A stretch of 42,780 nucleotides of DNA from Pirellula staleyi DSM 6068 (lineage in GTDB: Bacteria > Planctomycetota > Planctomycetia > Pirellulales > Pirellulaceae): positions 1 to 42,780 of the forward strand of contig CAMDKL010000033.1 of the NCBI GenBank assembly GCA_945900945.1. The letters are read 5' to 3'. Of the stretch, positions 7,683 to 16,442 are shown piece after piece. Both the position numbers and the translations under genes were made by a program. How positions within the stretch are numbered: the first letter of the stretch is position 1; each line of letters opens with the position of its first letter. The notes below the pieces were generated by a model. The model searched no databases and had not been told where the DNA came from. It saw nothing but the letters and a program-made list of their open reading frames with translations.

Positions 7683-9362
7683 CTACCGGGTCTGTTTCCT
7701 CGTGTGAAGCAGCGCCACTAGGCTGACCAATCCCAGCGCCAGCAGCAATAAACCAGTGACTCCAATGAGCTCCCCTTGCGATACAATTTGCCGGTCAGCA
7801 GCTTGCCCGTACGCGATGAAGACAATCCAGCCCAGCGTCGCCATCACGAGCAACAGTACGGCTGACGTGATCTGTTCCAAAAATCGCGTTCCACGCGATG
7901 CCGGTCGCTGCACCTGGTCATTTTCGGGGTTGATCAAGGGGTCGTTAGGCAGGGTTGACCCTGTTTGCTCTTCGGGAGCGCTCGACTTGAGCCTTGATCG
8001 CGACCAGCAAAAGTAATACGCCAGCCCAGCAACGTACAACCCGACCGTGACGGGGAGCACCTTAATATCGACACCGATATAAACCCATGCCGAAAAAACC
8101 GCTAACGCCATCACCGTAATGGGGAGCACGTTGGCCATAGGTGCCCGGTAATATCGAAACAACTGCGGCTCCCGTTTTCGCAGCAGGAAGAGACAGGCAA
8201 TCGCCATGATGTACCAGACCAGGGCCGTCAACGTCGAAACCAACAGCGCCAAGGCGATCGCGTCTTTGTATCGCAAGTTTGCCACAATGAACGCGACAAC
8301 AATCAGACTGCATACGGCCAGTGCGGGGACCGGTGTCCGTCGCTCAACGTGAACTTTTCCCAGAATCCCCGGAAGGTAACCGGCACGACCCAGGGCAAAC
8401 GCCTGCCGACTCGCCCCGTAAATCATACCGTGATAGCTGGCGATCATGCCAAACAAGGCCATGGACGCAAAACCGTAAACCGCCCATGGGGATCGCCCGA
8501 TTGGAATTTCGGAAATCACCTTGGCGAGGGGATAGCTGACGGCAATCTCGCCCAGGGCCTGAGTATCATCGACCGCACCGCAAGCAAACAGCCAGGTGAG
8601 GACCACTAGGACAATCAGCGTCAATTGCGACCAGACGAGGCCACGCGGGATCGTCCGCTGTGGCTCATCCGCTTCTTCCGCAGCCAAAGCGACCGTTTCG
8701 ATCATCAACAGCCACCATAGAGCATAAGGGACCGCATCCAGCACCGCCCGCCAGCCTTTCACTGCTGGCAAGAGTGGCGTCGTCCAAACGCGATCGAAAC
8801 GGAAACTCGTGGACGCAAGGATCCAGAAAATCACCAATCCCAGGATCGCACCGTAGGTCATCCAAACCATCACCGTCGACTGCTCTTTGACTCCCCAGCT
8901 ATGCAGCACGAAAAAGATCCCGACGGTGGCCAGTGCGGTCCAAACTGCGACCGAGTCACTCGGAGCAGCAGGATTAGCCAGAAAGGCAATGTATCCCCCC
9001 GTCGCCAGGGCGGTCGTGATCGTAGCGAACTGGCATTGGAGAAACATCGACCAACCCATTATGAATCCCATCGTCGGCCCTGCGGCGCGCCGCCCGTAAG
9101 CGAGTGGCCCGCCAGCGAATGGCATGGCCACCGACAATTCCGTCAGCACCAGCACCCACGTGAGATACAACAGACAGACAATCAGCGAAGCGAGCAGAAC
9201 CGCGACCGGCCCATTATCCTTGAGCGCAAAGTTCCAACCAAAGTACTCGCCGGTAATTACCACCCCGACGCCAAGCGCCCAAATGTCGCGAACCTTGAGC
9301 GGTTTTTTCAGTGCGAGATCCGCGAGGCGGGGATGAGCAGCAGGAGACGAGGGCTGAGTCAT
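7683..9362 (-). CDS. APC-superfamily permease, ethanolamine-permease-like
   Basis: This 559-residue integral membrane protein belongs to the amino acid-polyamine-organocation superfamily. The N-terminal part, with LKVRDIWALGVGVVITGEYF then GWNFAL (about 20-48) and LTELSVAMPFAGGPLAYGRR near 74-93, follows the pattern of ethanolamine permeases (EAT family). About twelve hydrophobic helices are visible up to residue 455, then a hydrophilic stretch (about 460-505) and two more helices near the C-terminus. It stands alone: no ethanolamine ammonia-lyase gene is in the window. To my eye its codons are richer in G and C than those of its neighbours, and it borders the transposase patch, so it could be a later arrival; this was not measured. 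The substrate could equally be an amino acid. Confidence 0.8.
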   Translation of the reverse strand: MTQPSSPAAHPRLADLALKKPLKVRDIWALGVGVVITGEYFGWNFALKDNGPVAVLLASLIVCLLYLTWVLVLTELSVAMPFAGGPLAYGRRAAGPTMGFIMGWSMFLQCQFATITTALATGGYIAFLANPAAPSDSVAVWTALATVGIFFVLHSWGVKEQSTVMVWMTYGAILGLVIFWILASTSFRFDRVWTTPLLPAVKGWRAVLDAVPYALWWLLMIETVALAAEEADEPQRTIPRGLVWSQLTLIVLVVLTWLFACGAVDDTQALGEIAVSYPLAKVISEIPIGRSPWAVYGFASMALFGMIASYHGMIYGASRQAFALGRAGYLPGILGKVHVERRTPVPALAVCSLIVVAFIVANLRYKDAIALALLVSTLTALVWYIMAIACLFLLRKREPQLFRYYRAPMANVLPITVMALAVFSAWVYIGVDIKVLPVTVGLYVAGLAYYFCWSRSRLKSSAPEEQTGSTLPNDPLINPENDQVQRPASRGTRFLEQITSAVLLLVMATLGWIVFIAYGQAADRQIVSQGELIGVTGLLLLALGLVSLVALLHTRKQTR

Positions 9363-9697
9363 TAGAAAGAGATCCAGTCAGCAGACACTCCGATCGCCGA
9401 AGTGAATTGGGTGAGGAAAAAAGGGAACGATTTCAGCAGCGGGGGCTTGGGAAACCGAATCGCCCCTTGGCGAATAGGTTCTCTTGTTGCGATCAATCAA
9501 ATGCCCGGAAGAGACTCGACTTGTCAATCGTACGCATCTAAAAGAAATTTCCAATTTCAAAAAAAATTTTGAATAAATTGTTTCATCGAAATTGTATGGT
9601 TAAAAAAACTTTTACGAAACAGTGAATCGCTTTCTCCTGCAAAAATAGTTTAATCGTGGAGCAATCTGCAGATAATGCAGATATTGCAGTGCGTCAT
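9363..9697. other. AT-rich spacer upstream of permease and transposase genes
   Basis: No gene is apparent. Positions 9541-9660 are strikingly rich in A and T (runs of A and T, including a run of eight A followed by TTTTG). This may contain the promoter of the minus-strand permease gene. A short pseudo-repeat TGCAGATA occurs twice near 9668 and 9678. Confidence 0.5.
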
Positions 9698-9741
9698 GGA
9701 ACTATAGGACTTTAGGGGACTATAGTTAGGGGACTATAGGG
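9698..9741 (+). repeat. Degenerate tandem array of GGGACTATAG-type units
   Basis: Units GGAACTATA, GGACTTTAG, GGGACTATAGTTAG and GGGACTATAG follow one another. Each contains the palindrome CTATAG or a close variant. The array lies about 90 bases upstream of the transposase start and may mark an edge of a mobile unit. Confidence 0.75.
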
Positions 9742-9833
9742 CCATCCATATAATATTGCGGCGATTCTGTATTTTGGTAGAATTTTAGCCTGTTCCGTTC
9801 ATTTCGATCCGGTTTGCATTGCGGGAGGCTCTT

Positions 9834-10946
9834 ATGGCTAGGCAAAATCGTCGTGATATTTTTGATCCGAATGAGGTTGGAGCTTTTCATGCCGTTCAGA
9901 GAACGGTACGTCGTGCGTGGCTCTGTGGAATGGATCCTGTCTCCGGCAATTCGTTCGAGCATCGCCGGACTTGGATTCAAAATCGACTGCAAGAACTTGC
10001 TGCCAGCTTCGGAATTGATTGTCTTTCCTTTGCGGTAATGGTCAATCACGTCCATATTATTCTGCGCAATAGGCCCGACGTGGTTGCGGGTTGGTCGGAC
10101 GAGGAGGTCGCTCAACGTTGGTGGCAGCTGTTCCCGCTTCGAAAGACCAAGGACAAGACAGCGGCAGTTCCTACCGAAAGTGAATTGAAGCTGTTTATGT
10201 CGCCCGCTCGAAGTAAGCAATTGCGGAGCCGTCTTAGCGATATATCCTGGTGGATGCGAGCGCTCGCCGAACCCATTGCGAGACGCAGTAATTTTGAAGA
10301 TAAGTGTACGGGGCGTTTTTGGGAGGGGCGCTTCAAGTGTCAGAAATTGGCTGATGAAACCGCGATTTTAGCATGTTCAGCTTATGTCGATCTCAATCCA
10401 GTTCGTGCTGGAGTTGCGGAGGTTCCGGAGGAGAGCCAATACACTTCGGTATACGAACGGGTGCAGGCGGAGAAAGCAAGTCGCAAGGATAAGGCTCGAG
10501 TCAAAGTGCGCAAGCGACAGGCATCGCGAAGCCGTTCGCCCGTTGCAGCAGGCGTGGGTCAGGCCACTTACGTTCGCGGTGACGACTGGCTGACGCCGGT
10601 CACGGTGGACGAGCGTTCGGCAGCTTATCGAGGCGCCATGCCGAGCAAGACTGGCAAACGGGCGAGTGACAAAGGTTTTCTGGGGATGAGTTTTGATCTG
10701 TATTTAAAGTTACTGGATTGGACAGGTCGGCAGATACGCCGCGACAACAAGAAGGGCCGTATCCCAAGCGATTTGGCACCGATCTTGGAAAGAGTTGGAC
10801 TGTCGGGCGAATTGTGGTGCGACTTAGTTAAGCGGTTCGGCAAGATCTTTAAACGGGTCGCGGGGACACCGGAGTCACTTGCTCAAGAAGCGATTCTTCG
10901 AGGGCAGAGCGGCTACCGAACCGGCGGATCGCCCCTACCAGCGTGA
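9834..10946 (+). CDS. REP-associated (IS200-like, Y1/HUH) transposase
   Basis: This 370-residue protein has a Y1 transposase (Transposase_17) core. HUH metal-binding histidines are H72 and H74 in MVNHVHIIL, and a probable catalytic tyrosine is Y184 in CSAYVDLNPVRAGV. The strand-transfer context CTGRFWEGRFKCQKL (158-172) is typical of the RAYT group. Such proteins cut and rejoin single-stranded DNA at REP palindromes. The C-terminal region is basic and longer than in short IS200 enzymes, as is usual for planctomycete members. The ATG at 9834 has GGGAGG 5 bases upstream; an in-frame TTG at 9819 lies before that site. The core and both catalytic motifs are intact, so it may be active. Different tandem arrays flank it at 9698-9741 and 11170-11201. 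Confidence 0.85.
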   Translation: MARQNRRDIFDPNEVGAFHAVQRTVRRAWLCGMDPVSGNSFEHRRTWIQNRLQELAASFGIDCLSFAVMVNHVHIILRNRPDVVAGWSDEEVAQRWWQLFPLRKTKDKTAAVPTESELKLFMSPARSKQLRSRLSDISWWMRALAEPIARRSNFEDKCTGRFWEGRFKCQKLADETAILACSAYVDLNPVRAGVAEVPEESQYTSVYERVQAEKASRKDKARVKVRKRQASRSRSPVAAGVGQATYVRGDDWLTPVTVDERSAAYRGAMPSKTGKRASDKGFLGMSFDLYLKLLDWTGRQIRRDNKKGRIPSDLAPILERVGLSGELWCDLVKRFGKIFKRVAGTPESLAQEAILRGQSGYRTGGSPLPA

Positions 10947-11169
10947 CATAAGTCCTTCGCTATTTGGTATTTATCCAATTTTCATTGTCGATTGTAGTCA
11001 ACATGGAGCCTTCGTTGCTTGATTGGCTACTTTCCCGATCACGAAGAGTAGATTCATGCAATCCTTGGTAGCGGAATTACTCTTCAGACTCGGATCCCAC
11101 AATAGTTGATATTCTCTGGGATAGAATTTCCGGATCGACCGAGCGCTACATCAAAAAGCTGGATGGCCC

Positions 11170-11201
11170 TAATTACTACTAATTACTAATTACCTAATTA
11201 C
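11170..11201 (+). repeat. Heptamer array TAATTAC x4
   Basis: Four copies of TAATTAC occur at 11170, 11180, 11187 and 11195, two adjacent and the others separated by TAC or C. The array abuts the point where DUF1559 similarity begins. The unit length of seven matches that of the unrelated-sequence arrays around the S23 gene at 1667. Positions 10947-11169 show no gene I can recognise. Confidence 0.8.
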
Positions 11202-11208
11202 CACTCCG

Positions 11209-11514
11209 GTGGGTGACGACACGATATTTGGAGGCACGAAGCCAGTCAAGTTTGGAGATATCGAAGATGGTAGTAGCAACACCCTATGGTTGGTCGAGGT
11301 CAAAGCTGAATTCGCCAAGCCGTGGACCTCGCCCGAAGATTATGTCTTCGACGCGACAAATCCAGCCATCGGATTGGCGGAATTGGCGGGCGAAAAGCCG
11401 TCTTTCTTAGGTGCTGTGGGGGATGGTTCGGTCACGAAGTTTCCGCTGAGTCTTCCTTCGAAAACTCTGCTCCATCTATTTCAGAAGATCGACGGAAATG
11501 CGCTGTCTTGGTAG
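11209..11514 (+). pseudogene. C-terminal fragment of a DUF1559 (prepilin-like) protein
   Basis: The frame reads VGDDTIFGGTKPVKFGDIED then GSSNTLWLVEV, followed by KPWTSPEDYVFD, FLGAVGDGSVTKFPL and LLHLFQKIDGNALSW. This is the C-terminal half of DUF1559 proteins, a large planctomycete family with an N-terminal prepilin-type methylation motif. The N-terminal half, including that motif, is missing: upstream in frame there is only the TAATTAC array and then a stop at 11170-11172. The first codon shown is GTG, which is unlikely to be a true start. The fragment ends with its own TAG just before the convergent toroid gene. It is best read as a 5'-truncated relic. Confidence 0.75.
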
Positions 11515-11528
11515 TGCCGCATTCGCCT

Positions 11529-13067
11529 TCAAAACTGAAAATCAGCTGTCGCCGGCTCGAATACGGGCATGTAGCGATAGTAGACTTCTAGGGTTAAGCA
11601 CGCCATAGCGGTAACGTAAAGCCGTCCGCCGGTTTGATTCGATGGATCACCGGGGAACCACCAACTGCCAGCCATGTGCCCCTCTTTCTCTTGCGAGTTG
11701 ATGAGATACTCTCTCAGGATAGTATTCCAGCTTTTCCATTGCTTGCCCCCGATTTGAAATAGAACCTGCGATCCATAGTAGTTGTAGTAAACATCTTTTG
11801 GAGATGGACCTTCTTTTGCCAAATAGTCGATCGCTTTTATGATCGTCGGATCCGTTTTGGGACGCCCACGAAAAATTCGCATCAACGTACCGATTGCTGT
11901 CATGCTCGCAGTTGGTTTAAGTCCATTGCGATAAACGAACATGAATTCGCCTTTCGAGTGTATCCGAAGAAACCGATCGATGCCGCGAACTGTGTCCGCG
12001 TTAACGTTGAGCTTCGCACCAACGGCGCTCTTCAAGGCCAATACTTGCCAACCAACGATGGAAAGGTCACCAGGAGACTTGGGATGGTAGTCCCAGCCGC
12101 CATCCGTATGTTGAGCGTATAGGATGTGATTGATGGCCGCTTGGCAGGATTCATTGAGACTGACGTCGCCTGTCATTTGAAGCGCTTCGCAAATGGCCAA
12201 GGTGGCGATGCCGTGTTCGTACATTTCGGACTTGGCAACCGAAGTGAGCCAAGTACCACGACCGCTTTGGATCTTGAGACTTTGAATGAGGAAATAGATT
12301 CCGCGACTGACTTGATCACTGTATTCGCCGGTGTGCATTGTATGGCCAGCCCCCATAAAGCAGAGCAATGCAAGACCCGTGGCGGCGATTTCATGAGGGT
12401 CTTTCTCCAACCCTCCATGGTCGCATTCTCCTTGGCAAGGCCCGTCTTCAAAACGGACCGTCCACGATCCGTTGTTGCGTTGGTGCCTAGCTATGTATGC
12501 GAGTGCCGCCTCGACTGAGGCTTCGCTCGCTGGGGTCGCACCGTTTCGTTCACCGGTAACGGCACGATTCTTCGGCGTCCGACCTTCGAGCGAGGAGCTC
12601 ACGAAAGCCGTCCCACTGACATTTCCATTCGCACCGGATAACCGAATCGAATCGGATAGAGTTTCTGACTTTTGAGGCAGCTCGCCAGGTTCAATTAGGA
12701 GTGTGGGTTGGGCGTCGGAGGCAATGATGGAGCTGCTGAATTCCTGAGTGCCAAGGTCTGTTTTGCTAGGGTCGTCGACTTTCTGCGACTCGATCACCAG
12801 CATATCTAAGGATTCGGATTCCTGATTTGTTAATCCAGAGTCGATCGAAAGCCGATCTCCCGTTCCTGTCCCTGATATAGTCCAAATTGCCATGATCAGC
12901 AGCAGAATCAGATGAATGGCAAAGCTACTGAGGCCTGCAATCCATGGACTTTTGGACTTGGAAGGGTTCACGAATGGCTCGCGTTTGGTCGAAAGTCTTT
13001 TCTTCGAATGTAGGTTGTCATGACTTGGCGGATAGGAATTTGCCACCTTTGGGAATTGCAATTCCAT
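11529..13067 (-). CDS. Squalene-cyclase/prenyltransferase-like alpha-toroid protein, membrane-anchored
   Basis: The 512-residue product (from ATG 13067; a TTG at 13088 is 7 codons upstream) has a cytoplasmic basic stretch, a membrane helix SFAIHLILLLIMAIWTI at about 50, a long Ser/Glu-rich linker, and a terpenoid-cyclase/protein-prenyltransferase-like toroid from about residue 185. Typical repeat units include YIARHQRNNGSW, LLCFMGAGH, ILYAQHTDGGWDYHP and AMACLTLEVYYRYMP. Soluble hopanoid cyclases carry a DxDD catalytic motif, and I do not see it here. A structural or binding role at the cell envelope is therefore more likely than cyclisation. Homologues of this layout are common in planctomycetes, without known function. 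It lies head to tail downstream of the SHD1 gene, with a dispersed repeat between them. Confidence 0.78.
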   Translation of the reverse strand: MELQFPKVANSYPPSHDNLHSKKRLSTKREPFVNPSKSKSPWIAGLSSFAIHLILLLIMAIWTISGTGTGDRLSIDSGLTNQESESLDMLVIESQKVDDPSKTDLGTQEFSSSIIASDAQPTLLIEPGELPQKSETLSDSIRLSGANGNVSGTAFVSSSLEGRTPKNRAVTGERNGATPASEASVEAALAYIARHQRNNGSWTVRFEDGPCQGECDHGGLEKDPHEIAATGLALLCFMGAGHTMHTGEYSDQVSRGIYFLIQSLKIQSGRGTWLTSVAKSEMYEHGIATLAICEALQMTGDVSLNESCQAAINHILYAQHTDGGWDYHPKSPGDLSIVGWQVLALKSAVGAKLNVNADTVRGIDRFLRIHSKGEFMFVYRNGLKPTASMTAIGTLMRIFRGRPKTDPTIIKAIDYLAKEGPSPKDVYYNYYGSQVLFQIGGKQWKSWNTILREYLINSQEKEGHMAGSWWFPGDPSNQTGGRLYVTAMACLTLEVYYRYMPVFEPATADFQF

Positions 13068-13121
13068 CCTAGACCAGATGGCCGTCAATCAAGACCAAAT
13101 GCGGGCAGTGCAAGCGAATAC

Positions 13122-13154
13122 GGGCCCGGGGCTAGCGCCCACCGGTTCACGAAA
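13122..13154 (+). repeat. Dispersed palindromic repeat, copy 1
   Basis: This stretch matches 32 bases of the 41-bp repeat at 20528-20568 with one mismatch (ACCGG for GCCGG), including the palindromic core GGGGCTAGCGCCC and the tail GGTTCACGAAA. It lies in the spacer 13068-13213 between two minus-strand genes. Confidence 0.85.
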
Positions 13155-13213
13155 ACACATAGCGTGTACCATTTGTCTTGCGCCGTTTTGGCCAATCATC
13201 GAACACCTGCGGC

Positions 13214-14566
13214 TCATGGCAGAACCAGGGCAGCGCCAGTCACCACATTGGCTTGCATCAATGCTCCGCGAAGACTGATTGGCACAGGTCCAACCGTCCA
13301 AGGTGCGCAGGATCCTGGTCGATAATGGCCGAGTGAGTATTGGCACTCGTTCATTGGATGGATACCCATTTTGTATGGCAATACGATTACGTCGCCAAAG
13401 AAATGTGCGGTAGAGATAATTGGTTGTGCGAGTGGCCCCCACTCATGTCCATAGCGTTCCAACTGGACGTCTTCGAAATAGAGCGGTTTGTGACAGGCTC
13501 CACTTGCCTTCCACGTCACAGTCGTGTCGACAAAATCGCGGCGAGGAAAGGAACGATCGTCGATGGAACACGTTACTGGCAAGCCCCATTTCTCACTCAC
13601 ATACACTTGATCTGCATCGCTCAGTTTGTTCAACAAATACGACTTTTGTGTTCCATCTGCAAGCTCGATAAAGACGGATCCAAGCCTTAAGTCCACGAGT
13701 TTCCCTTCCGCGACCAATTGCCCATCGAAGGATAGCCAAGGTCGAATCGGAGCGCTCGCTACAAATCCCATTTTTGTATTTTTATTTTCCAAAACACCCT
13801 CGACAAACCTCGGCGATGAATCAATACGAATCCTGGTGATGTCGGAATCCTGTGCATTCAGCCGAACCGAGTCGCAGTCACCCGAGCGTCTTTCTAATCG
13901 CAGAGGAGGCGACGGGGCAGGGTCATTGTCCGAAGAAGATGGGCCGTTGCTCTCCTGATTGGGAGTGCTAGGTCCAGAAAATGGGCTCTGTCGGATTTGC
14001 TCAGGTTCCAAAAGCGACCTGCCCGGCTTGCTTGGTAGGATGCTTTTTGGCTCACTAGGTTTCAAGTCTTTGGCAGGTGGAAGGTCTTGTGGTAGTAGGT
14101 TGAGAGGCGCGCCCGCTTGAGGCTCTTGAAATCTTGCTACCGATACGTTTTCCTTCATCGCAGAGCGATCAACCCATACTCCGCTCGTCCGTCTTTCTTG
14201 AGCTGGTGCCACCACCGAAGCTTCATTGTGTGAGGCCAACTGAACATGCGAAAATGGTTGGGCGATATCGACCGACTGGAAACGGCCTTCGTTTCGACTG
14301 ACTAGCGGCAGGGCTTGGGCGTAACTCTGTTCTTCACGTGAGGACCGCAACGAATTGTTTGGGGTTCCCCACCGCAGTACTTCTCCGTTTTGCTGTCCTT
14401 CGCTTCGACGCAGGCTATTTGGACGAGCAACGTCATGCGGAGTATTCGAAACTTCAGCAATCGGCTTCGGAAAAGGCTGTGGCGACCAACCGGTTGGCGC
14501 TTGAGCAAAGCATTGTGATGCGGCCACCAATCCGACGAGAGCACTTCCTAGTATGGCCGTAACCAT
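13214..14566 (-). CDS. Secreted protein with SHD1-like domain
   Basis: The frame is open back into guaB, but the ATG at 14566 starts a clear signal peptide (MVTAILGSALVGLVAASQCF, then AQA), so I place the start there, giving 450 residues. A Pro/Ser-rich low-complexity region (about 20-260) is followed by an SHD1-like domain (PWLSFDGQLVAEGKLVDLRL to KLSDADQVYVSEKWG, about 275-325). SHD1 is widespread in planctomycete surface proteins. The C-terminal part has CHKPLYFEDVQLERYGHEWG, STAHFFGDVIVLPYKMG and LGHYRPGSCAPW, a conserved planctomycete module of unknown function with paired cysteines. It is probably exported. The gene follows guaB by 67 bases on the same strand and may be co-transcribed. 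Function is not known. Confidence 0.75.
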   Translation of the reverse strand: MVTAILGSALVGLVAASQCFAQAPTGWSPQPFPKPIAEVSNTPHDVARPNSLRRSEGQQNGEVLRWGTPNNSLRSSREEQSYAQALPLVSRNEGRFQSVDIAQPFSHVQLASHNEASVVAPAQERRTSGVWVDRSAMKENVSVARFQEPQAGAPLNLLPQDLPPAKDLKPSEPKSILPSKPGRSLLEPEQIRQSPFSGPSTPNQESNGPSSSDNDPAPSPPLRLERRSGDCDSVRLNAQDSDITRIRIDSSPRFVEGVLENKNTKMGFVASAPIRPWLSFDGQLVAEGKLVDLRLGSVFIELADGTQKSYLLNKLSDADQVYVSEKWGLPVTCSIDDRSFPRRDFVDTTVTWKASGACHKPLYFEDVQLERYGHEWGPLAQPIISTAHFFGDVIVLPYKMGIHPMNECQYSLGHYRPGSCAPWTVGPVPISLRGALMQANVVTGAALVLP

Positions 14567-14633
14567 TGGAAGAGAATCATGAAAAGCCTGGATGGAATGA
14601 TCCCGCAGCACTCGATTCGCATGGGCCGTCCAA

Positions 14634-16112
14634 CTAGTTGTCAGACGACGTGGTGAGTTCGGAACTGTAATTTGGTGCTTCTTGCGTAATAGCGATGTCA
14701 TGGGGGTGATTCTCGCGGACCGTTGCGGCCGAAACCTGGATAAAACGTGCATCCCTGCGAAGCTCCGCGATGGTTTGGGAACCGCAGTACCCCATTCCAG
14801 CTCGTAGCCCGCCAACCAGTTGATAAACATAATCTGCCAGTGGTCCTTTGAACGGCACACGCCCCTCGACTCCTTCGGGAACCAGTTTTGACAACTGATC
14901 CTGTGAACCTTGGCGGTATCGTTCGCTCGAACCCTTGATCATCGCACCGAGTGAACCCATGCCCCGATAGGCTTTGAAGGTTCGACCTTGGTACAAAATC
15001 ATTTGACCTGGACTTTCAGCTAGCCCGGCAAACAAGCTGCCGATCATTACGCAATTGGCACCCGCTACGAGCGCCTTGGTAATGTCACCGCTGTAACGGA
15101 TTCCTCCGTCAGCGATCGTCGGTATGCCTGCTTGCTGGCACGCTTGGGTGGTTTGATAAATTGCGGTGATTTGCGGGACACCGACTCCGGAAATAATACG
15201 CGTTGTGCAGATGGAACCTGGACCAATCCCAACTTTGACCGCGTCAGCGCCAGCTTTGGCCAAATCGCGTCCGCCTTCAAACGTGGCTACGTTTCCGGCG
15301 ATGACATCGATTGACCACTGTCGCTTAACCTGTTTGACCGTCTCGATAACGTTGGCTGAATGACCGTGTGCGCTGTCGACGATGAGTACGTCCACGCCGC
15401 GTGCGATCAGTTGTTCAGCTCGTTCAAAATCGAACATCCCGATCGCGGCACCGACCCTCAACCTCCCTAACTCGTCTTTGCAAGCATTTGGGAAGCTTCG
15501 GATCATGTCGATGTCTTTGATCGTGATCAGACCTGTTAGTTTGTATTCATCGTCAACCAGTAAAAGTTTCTCCACCTTTTTATCCGTTAAAATCCGCTCA
15601 GCTTCCGCAAGCGTTACATTCCCCTGCGCCGTAACCAAATTTTCTTTGGTCATAACCGAGGAAATCGGCAAATCCGAAGACTCAAGGAACCGAAGATCCC
15701 GCCTGGTTAGAATGCCTGCTAATCGCCCGTTCGAATCTACGATTGGAATTCCAGAAACGTTTTGCTTGCGCATCATGTCCTGCGCGGTCGCAATGCTATC
15801 CGTCGGAACTAGCGTCACTGGGTCCGGTATGATTCCATTGGCCGAACGTTTTACCTTGGTGACTTCTTCTGCTTGAGCCTCGACGCTCATGTTTTTGTGG
15901 ATAACCCCTAGTCCTCCTACCTTCGCAAGTGCGATGGCCATTTGGCTTTCGGTCACTGTATCCATAGGAGAGGAAAGAAGCGGAACGGACAGTCGGATCC
16001 TCTCGGTCAACTGAGTGCTGACGTCCACTTGAGAGGGGAGGACCTCACTGTATCGAGGCTCTAGAAGGACATCGTCAAACGTGATTCCTTGATAAGCGAG
16101 CTTGTCGTCCAT
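14634..16112 (-). CDS. guaB: Inosine-5'-monophosphate dehydrogenase
   Basis: GuaB oxidises IMP to XMP with NAD, the committed step of guanine nucleotide synthesis, in the cytoplasm. The 492-residue protein is of standard length. The N-terminus [18 protein letters not shown] is typical. Two CBS domains lie at about 95-205, inserted in the TIM barrel. The substrate loop [20 protein letters not shown] holds the catalytic Cys302, and the IMP phosphate-binding DGGIRYSGD and the flap GMGSLGAM follow. The start at 16112 fits the family N-terminus. A 330-base spacer (16113-16442) separates it from the divergent secretin gene. Confidence 0.96.
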   Translation of the reverse strand: MDDKLAYQGITFDDVLLEPRYSEVLPSQVDVSTQLTERIRLSVPLLSSPMDTVTESQMAIALAKVGGLGVIHKNMSVEAQAEEVTKVKRSANGIIPDPVTLVPTDSIATAQDMMRKQNVSGIPIVDSNGRLAGILTRRDLRFLESSDLPISSVMTKENLVTAQGNVTLAEAERILTDKKVEKLLLVDDEYKLTGLITIKDIDMIRSFPNACKDELGRLRVGAAIGMFDFERAEQLIARGVDVLIVDSAHGHSANVIETVKQVKRQWSIDVIAGNVATFEGGRDLAKAGADAVKVGIGPGSICTTRIISGVGVPQITAIYQTTQACQQAGIPTIADGGIRYSGDITKALVAGANCVMIGSLFAGLAESPGQMILYQGRTFKAYRGMGSLGAMIKGSSERYRQGSQDQLSKLVPEGVEGRVPFKGPLADYVYQLVGGLRAGMGYCGSQTIAELRRDARFIQVSAATVRENHPHDIAITQEAPNYSSELTTSSDN

Positions 16113-16442
16113 TGATTGTGTTTCCTCGATCAGAGCAGTTCTAGAGATTTCGAAAGATCTGGAAACCGTGAGATTATGGCTAAACCATGCAAATTGACCA
16201 GGGCCAGCAGGGCTTTCAGCTCATGAAGCCCATGTTTAGCCGTTCGTGGCCGTAAAGCCACAATCGCGTACGTCAGGGATACGGCCCACGGCTCAGAAAA
16301 GCCTCTTGGCCACATTAAATAAGATTTGCCGTCTTGGCAACCTATTTTGACTGTAGTGTCTATGCCGGTAAGTCCGATCACAACGATGAACACGGGCTTG
16401 AGTCATTTCGACTGCCCAAGATTTGAATAAGGGAATTGGCTT
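16113..16442. other. Divergent spacer between guaB and the secretin gene
   Basis: No gene is convincing. A minus-strand open frame of 87 codons (16130-16393) resembles nothing I know. Modest structure is visible: GGCTAAACCATG at 16177 against CATGTTTAGCC near 16230, and GTGGC/GCCAC around a 6-base loop near 16246. Both promoters should lie here, but I cannot assign -35 and -10 boxes. AAGGGAA near 16428 is a plausible ribosome binding site for the GTG at 16443. Confidence 0.4.

Noticed and set aside
7523-7726. Short plus-strand frame after cobT ending in a stretch like ATFAVTTGS
   Set aside because: Resembles a beta-sandwich strand only over a few residues; overlaps the permease end and has no other support.
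9834-10946. Complete insertion sequence with terminal inverted repeats
   Set aside because: No matching inverted ends or target duplications were found around the gene; the flanking arrays differ from one another.
14567-14860. N-terminal extension of the SHD1 protein into guaB
   Set aside because: It would overlap guaB by 227 bases and bury the signal peptide.
16130-16393. 87-codon minus-strand frame in the guaB-secretin spacer
   Set aside because: No family pattern, no clear ribosome binding site, and unusual composition; kept only as a note in the spacer entry.
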